Shown: one piece after another, positions 13,154 to 16,187 of the stretch
Layout: each line of letters opens with the position of its first letter
Position numbering within the stretch: position 1 is the first letter of the stretch
Assembly: GCA_018714645.1 (NCBI GenBank)
Contig: DVND01000181.1
Location: 1 to 16,187, forward strand
Direction of reading: 5' to 3'
DNA from: Candidatus Avimonoglobus intestinipullorum
GTDB lineage: Bacteria; Bacillota; Clostridia; UBA1381
Length of the DNA stretch: 16,187 bases
Translations under genes and position numbers: made by a program
Notes under the pieces: generated by a model
What the model was told of the DNA's origin: nothing
Seen by the model: only the letters and a program-made list of their open reading frames with translations
Database searches by the model: none

Positions 13154-14380
13154 TCACTTTATAACGACTCTATGGAATACTTTTTTTCCTTTTTTAATGA
13201 TCATGCCGTCGCCCGCAAACAATTCGGCAGTCACGGTCATATTTGGGTCATTGACTTTCTTTTCATTTACAGATAAACCATTTTGTTGTACCAGCCGTCT
13301 CCCTTCTGCTTTGGATGGGATCAGGCCCGTTTTCAGCAATACGTCTAAAATCCCGGCGCCGATTGCTTCTCCGGCCGCCAGTTCTGTGGTCGGCATATTT
13401 TCGCTGACGCCGCCTCCTACAAACAATTCCTCAGCAGCTTTTTGCGCCTTTTGCGCTTCCTCTTCACCATGTACCAGCTTCGTCACTTCGTATGCAAGCC
13501 GCTTTTTCGCTGCATTCAATTCTTTGCCTTCCCATTTTTCCATTTCACGGATTTCATCCATAGGGACGAACGTGATGAGCTTCAGGCAATTGATAACATC
13601 GGCATCTTGCACGTTCACCCAGTACTGGTAAAAATCATAGGGCTTACATTTTTCAGGATCGAGCCACAACGCGCCTTTGGCGGTTTTTCCCATCTTTATG
13701 CCCTCTGACGTGGTGAGCAATGTAAAAGTCATGCCGTAGGTCTGGGTTTGATCCTTCCGGCGGCACAAATCGATCCCCGCCAGGATATTGGACCATTGGT
13801 CATCGCCGCCAAGCTCGATTTTGCAGCCATATTTACGGTTGAGCATCAGGAAATCATAAGCCTGCATCAGCATGTAATTGAATTCTAAGAACGACAGCCC
13901 TTTTTCAATCCGCTTTTTAAAGCATTCCGCCGTCAGCATTTTGTTGACGGAAAAGCATGTCCCAATCTCACGCAGAAACGCAATATAATTCAAATCCAGC
14001 AGCCAGTCGGCATTATTGACCATAATCGCCTTGTCATCCGAGAAATCAATCAGCATCCCCAACTGCTTTTTGAAACAGTCACAATTATGCTGGATGGTCT
14101 CCTGGTTCATCATAGAGCGCATGTCCGTCCGTCCGCTGGGATCGCCAACCATCCCGGTGCCGCCGCCAACCAGGGCAATGGGCCGGTGCCCCGCGTCCTG
14201 CATATGCTTCATGACGACCATCTGCAAAAAATGTCCGACATGCAGGCTGTCGGCCGTGGGGTCGAAGCCAATATAAAAGGTCACGCGCTCCTTTCCCAAC
14301 AATTCGCGGATTTCATCTTCATGGGTGGTCTGGGCAATCAGGCCGCGTTCCTTCAGCGTGTCGTATACATTCTTACTCAT
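13154..14380 (-). CDS. tyrS: Tyrosyl-tRNA synthetase
   Basis: This class I aminoacyl-tRNA synthetase charges tRNA-Tyr in the cytoplasm. The 408 residues fit bacterial TyrRS with a C-terminal S4 RNA-binding domain. The signatures are YIGFDPTADSLHVGH (36-50, HIGH motif as HVGH), GGGTGMVGDPSGR (72-84), the tyrosine pocket around QAYDFL (173-178), GGDDQW (191-196) and KMGKT (229-233, the KMSKS loop). The S4 domain spans about 343-405. I chose ATG 14380, with AAGGAG eight bases upstream, over an in-frame ATG at 14398. Only 89 bases separate it from the decarboxylase alpha gene, and most of that is a hairpin. There is no room for a T-box leader or a clear promoter, so it is probably expressed at least partly by read-through from the upstream operon. 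It has its own terminator. Confidence 0.96.
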   Translation of the reverse strand: MSKNVYDTLKERGLIAQTTHEDEIRELLGKERVTFYIGFDPTADSLHVGHFLQMVVMKHMQDAGHRPIALVGGGTGMVGDPSGRTDMRSMMNQETIQHNCDCFKKQLGMLIDFSDDKAIMVNNADWLLDLNYIAFLREIGTCFSVNKMLTAECFKKRIEKGLSFLEFNYMLMQAYDFLMLNRKYGCKIELGGDDQWSNILAGIDLCRRKDQTQTYGMTFTLLTTSEGIKMGKTAKGALWLDPEKCKPYDFYQYWVNVQDADVINCLKLITFVPMDEIREMEKWEGKELNAAKKRLAYEVTKLVHGEEEAQKAQKAAEELFVGGGVSENMPTTELAAGEAIGAGILDVLLKTGLIPSKAEGRRLVQQNGLSVNEKKVNDPNMTVTAELFAGDGMIIKKGKKVFHRVVIK

Positions 14381-14412
14381 TGTACGTACTCCTTTCATTT
14401 TATTTTAAATTG

Positions 14413-14447
14413 AAAGGACGGCATGCAGCAAGAGCATACCGTCCTTT
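14413..14447. terminator. Hairpin between the decarboxylase alpha gene and tyrS
   Basis: AAAGGACGG (14413-14421) pairs with CCGTCCTTT (14439-14447). After a C/A mismatch the stem continues with ATGC/GCAT around a seven-base loop. On the minus strand, where both genes lie, the tail reads TTTCAATTT, a moderate U-tract. On the plus strand, where no gene leads in, the T-run is much better. It is probably a leaky or bidirectional terminator. Confidence 0.65.
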
Positions 14448-14469
14448 TTTTGCTCTAACTATATTTTTA

Positions 14470-15876
14470 TCATACAGGATAAGTTTTATCTTCCCTATTT
14501 ACCAATTCGGGGTCTATTTTATATTTCTGCGCTTGGCGGTATTCAAAGAACTTCGTCGCAACCTGGCCGAACAGCGCGTAGCTCAAAACATCTTCATCCT
14601 GCTCGATCCACTCTGCGCATTCCTTTTTCAGCGTATCCAGCTCCGGCTTGATCAAATCCGCCGGGCGGCAGGTGATGCGTTCCTCATCGCCAATAATCTT
14701 TTTCACAATTTCCGGCTTGATTTCCACCGGCGTCTTGCCGTATTCCCCACGGACGATCCCCTTGGTCTCCTTGGAAATCATCTTATACCGCTCGCCCATC
14801 AGCACGTTGAGCACTGCCTGCGTCCCGACGATTTGGCTGGTAGGCGTTACCAGCGGCGGATAACCCAAATCCTCGCGCACGCGCGGGATTTCCTGCAGCA
14901 CTTCCTCAAATTTATCCTCCGCATTCTGCTGCTTCAGCTGGGAAACAAGGTTGGAAAGCATCCCTCCCGGCACCTGATACAGCAGCGTGTTGACATCCAC
15001 GCCCAAAACCTTGGTGTTCATCAAGCCGCTTTTCAGGTATTCTTCCCGCAGCGGGCGGAAATATGCCGCAATCTCCGTCAGCTTTTCCAAATCATAGCCT
15101 GTGTCATACGGCGTCCCCTGCAAAGTCGCAACCATTGGTTCCGTGGGCGGCTGGCTGGTGCCCATCGCCATCGGGGACATGGCACAGTCGATAACGTCCA
15201 CGCCTGCTTCAATGGCCTTCAAATACGTCATGGATGCAACGCCGCTGGTATAGTGGGTATGCAGCTGGATCGGAATTTTCACCGTCTCCTTCATGGCCTT
15301 TACCAGCTCATACGCCGTATACGGGAGCAGTAACCCAGCCATATCTTTAATACAAATGGAATCTGCGCCCATTTCTTCCAGCTGCTTCGCCATTTTTACA
15401 AAGCTTTCCACATTGTGCACCGGGCTGATGGTATAACAAACTGTCGCCTGGACGTGCCCTTTTTCCTTTTTACAAGCGTCAATGGCGCACTTCAGGTTGC
15501 GCACGTCATTCAACGCATCAAAAATACGCAGGATATCCACGCCGTTTGCAATGGATTTCTGTACAAAATATTGTACAACGTCATCCGCATAATGCCTGTA
15601 TCCCAACACATTCTGGCCGCGGAACAGCATCTGGATCGGCGTCTTTTTTGCCCGTTCTTTGATCTTCCGGAGACGCTCCCACGGGTCCTCATTCAAAAAC
15701 CGCAGGCAGGCGTCAAACGTCGCGCCGCCCCAAGCCTCCAGGGAATGATAGCCGATTTCATCCAGCTTTTCCACGATCGGAAGGATTTGTTCCGTTGTCA
15801 TCCTGGTCGCAATCAGCGATTGGTGCGCATCTCTCAAAACTGTTTCGGTAATTTGTACCGGCTTCGCTTTTGCCAT
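14470..15876 (-). CDS. oadA: Biotin-dependent decarboxylase alpha subunit (oxaloacetate decarboxylase / PycB type)
   Basis: This is the carboxyltransferase subunit of a biotin enzyme. It moves the carboxyl group of oxaloacetate onto carrier-bound biotin and leaves pyruvate. The HMGL-like barrel covers about residues 1-300, with metal ligands D16 (RDAHQS), H206 and H208 (LHTHYTSG), and the Lys of ICIKDMAG (K177) that is carboxylated in this family. The conserved PYC/OADA domain follows to the end. At 468 residues the protein stops before the biotinyl domain found in fused OadA forms of about 590, so the carrier must be a separate protein, not seen here. The beta subunit gene lies 33 bases upstream, which favours a Na+-pumping decarboxylase over a soluble pyruvate carboxylase; methylmalonyl- or glutaconyl-CoA enzymes have a different alpha family. 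The start is ATG 15876 with AAGGAG nine bases before it. Confidence 0.88.
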   Translation of the reverse strand: MAKAKPVQITETVLRDAHQSLIATRMTTEQILPIVEKLDEIGYHSLEAWGGATFDACLRFLNEDPWERLRKIKERAKKTPIQMLFRGQNVLGYRHYADDVVQYFVQKSIANGVDILRIFDALNDVRNLKCAIDACKKEKGHVQATVCYTISPVHNVESFVKMAKQLEEMGADSICIKDMAGLLLPYTAYELVKAMKETVKIPIQLHTHYTSGVASMTYLKAIEAGVDVIDCAMSPMAMGTSQPPTEPMVATLQGTPYDTGYDLEKLTEIAAYFRPLREEYLKSGLMNTKVLGVDVNTLLYQVPGGMLSNLVSQLKQQNAEDKFEEVLQEIPRVREDLGYPPLVTPTSQIVGTQAVLNVLMGERYKMISKETKGIVRGEYGKTPVEIKPEIVKKIIGDEERITCRPADLIKPELDTLKKECAEWIEQDEDVLSYALFGQVATKFFEYRQAQKYKIDPELVNREDKTYPV

Positions 15877-15909
15877 CTATCTTCACTCCTTATCATCAAA
15901 ATCTATTTA

Positions 15910-16187
15910 TTACGCAAACATGGACAGAAATACGCCCGCTGCAACAGCGGAACCGATAACTCCCGCCACATTCGGCCCCATGGCATGCATCAGCAGAAAA
16001 TTAGATGGGTTCTCTTTCTGCCCCACCACCTGGGACACACGCGCCGCCATCGGCACCGCGGAAACACCGGCGGAACCAATCAGCGGATTCACCTTTCCAC
16101 CTGTCAGCTTGCACATGATATTTCCAAGGAACAGGCCGCCTGCCGTCGAAAAAGCAAAGGCAATCAAGCCCAAAACAATGATCCCCA
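15910..16187 (-). CDS. oadB: Na+-translocating decarboxylase beta subunit, C-terminal part
   Basis: This is the C-terminal part of the membrane subunit (OadB/GcdB/MmdB family) that decarboxylates carboxybiotin and pumps Na+ out of the cell. The frame is open to the right window edge, so the start and most of the gene lie outside. The visible 92 or so residues contain the family's end signature: NPLIGSAGVSAVPMAARVSQ, then NFLLMHAMGPNVAGVIGS, then a last hydrophobic helix ending in LSMFA. The apparent start at 16173 is only a TTG inside the gene. It is followed after 33 bases by the alpha subunit in the same direction with no terminator between, so both belong to one operon. Which substrate the complex uses is set by the alpha subunit, here of the oxaloacetate type. 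Confidence 0.93.
   Translation of the reverse strand, partial: GIIVLGLIAFAFSTAGGLFLGNIMCKLTGGKVNPLIGSAGVSAVPMAARVSQVVGQKENPSNFLLMHAMGPNVAGVIGSAVAAGVFLSMFA

Noticed and set aside
14381..14469. T-box leader before tyrS
   Set aside because: The gap is too short and the T-box core sequence with its flanking stems is not present; the hairpin there looks like a simple terminator.
14380..15333. 317-codon plus-strand open frame opposite the decarboxylase alpha subunit
   Set aside because: The minus strand carries an intact conserved enzyme. The plus-strand translation is Arg/His-rich and has no recognisable motif, and a strong plus-strand terminator at 14413-14451 would stop such a transcript.
1..16187. 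Mobile elements, CRISPR arrays, tRNA or rRNA genes, defence or phage genes
   Set aside because: By eye I find no spaced direct repeats, no transposase or integrase motifs, and no cloverleaf or rRNA sequence. All sizeable real frames are housekeeping or transport genes.

Overview
The window looks like chromosomal housekeeping DNA from an anaerobic Firmicute of the class Clostridia, probably an Oscillospiraceae/Ruminococcaceae-type gut lineage. The indications are strong GGAGG-type ribosome binding sites on nearly every gene, an RNase J, a DUF5662 gene, a Na+-translocating decarboxylase, and a purine pathway in which PurH is replaced by a PurO-type IMP cyclohydrolase plus a free-standing AICAR transformylase. 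The taxonomic placement is inference. I see no rRNA, tRNA, CRISPR array, insertion sequence or prophage gene.

Left part (1-4355), all minus strand. A complete single-chain ABC exporter (274-2100) has its own promoter and terminator. Next is a two-gene unit: a DUF5662 protein (3025-3561) followed by a ZIP-family metal transporter (2248-3000). Last is a monocistronic cytidylate-kinase-like protein (3771-4355). Terminators and the next promoter are packed head to tail.

Middle (4356-10511), plus strand. A divergent intergenic region with a nested inverted repeat leads into purE-purM-purN-purO-purH(AICAR transformylase only)-purD and a NUDIX hydrolase of ADP-ribose pyrophosphatase type. The genes are 8-15 nt apart, except for a 60-nt gap before purD that holds a 13-bp hairpin. 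purF, purC, purL/Q/S, purB and purK are not in the window, so the pathway must be completed elsewhere. purO and purH carry out the last two steps to IMP.

Right part (10508-16187), minus strand. A purine nucleoside phosphorylase (10508-11335) lies downstream of ribonuclease J (11348-13018) in one transcript, which converges on the purine operon. The two operons share one bidirectional terminator whose loop contains both stop codons. Upstream are tyrosyl-tRNA synthetase (13154-14380) and the genes for the alpha subunit (14470-15876) and the cut-off beta subunit (15910-16187) of a biotin-dependent, sodium-pumping decarboxylase.

No clearly new biological system is visible. The points most worth a second look are the PurO/AICAR-transformylase split, the mirrored gene ends at 10491-10524, several unexplained hairpins next to genes, and the DUF5662-ZIP pairing. 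Several starts were moved from the longest open frame to a downstream codon because a ribosome binding site or promoter decides them.
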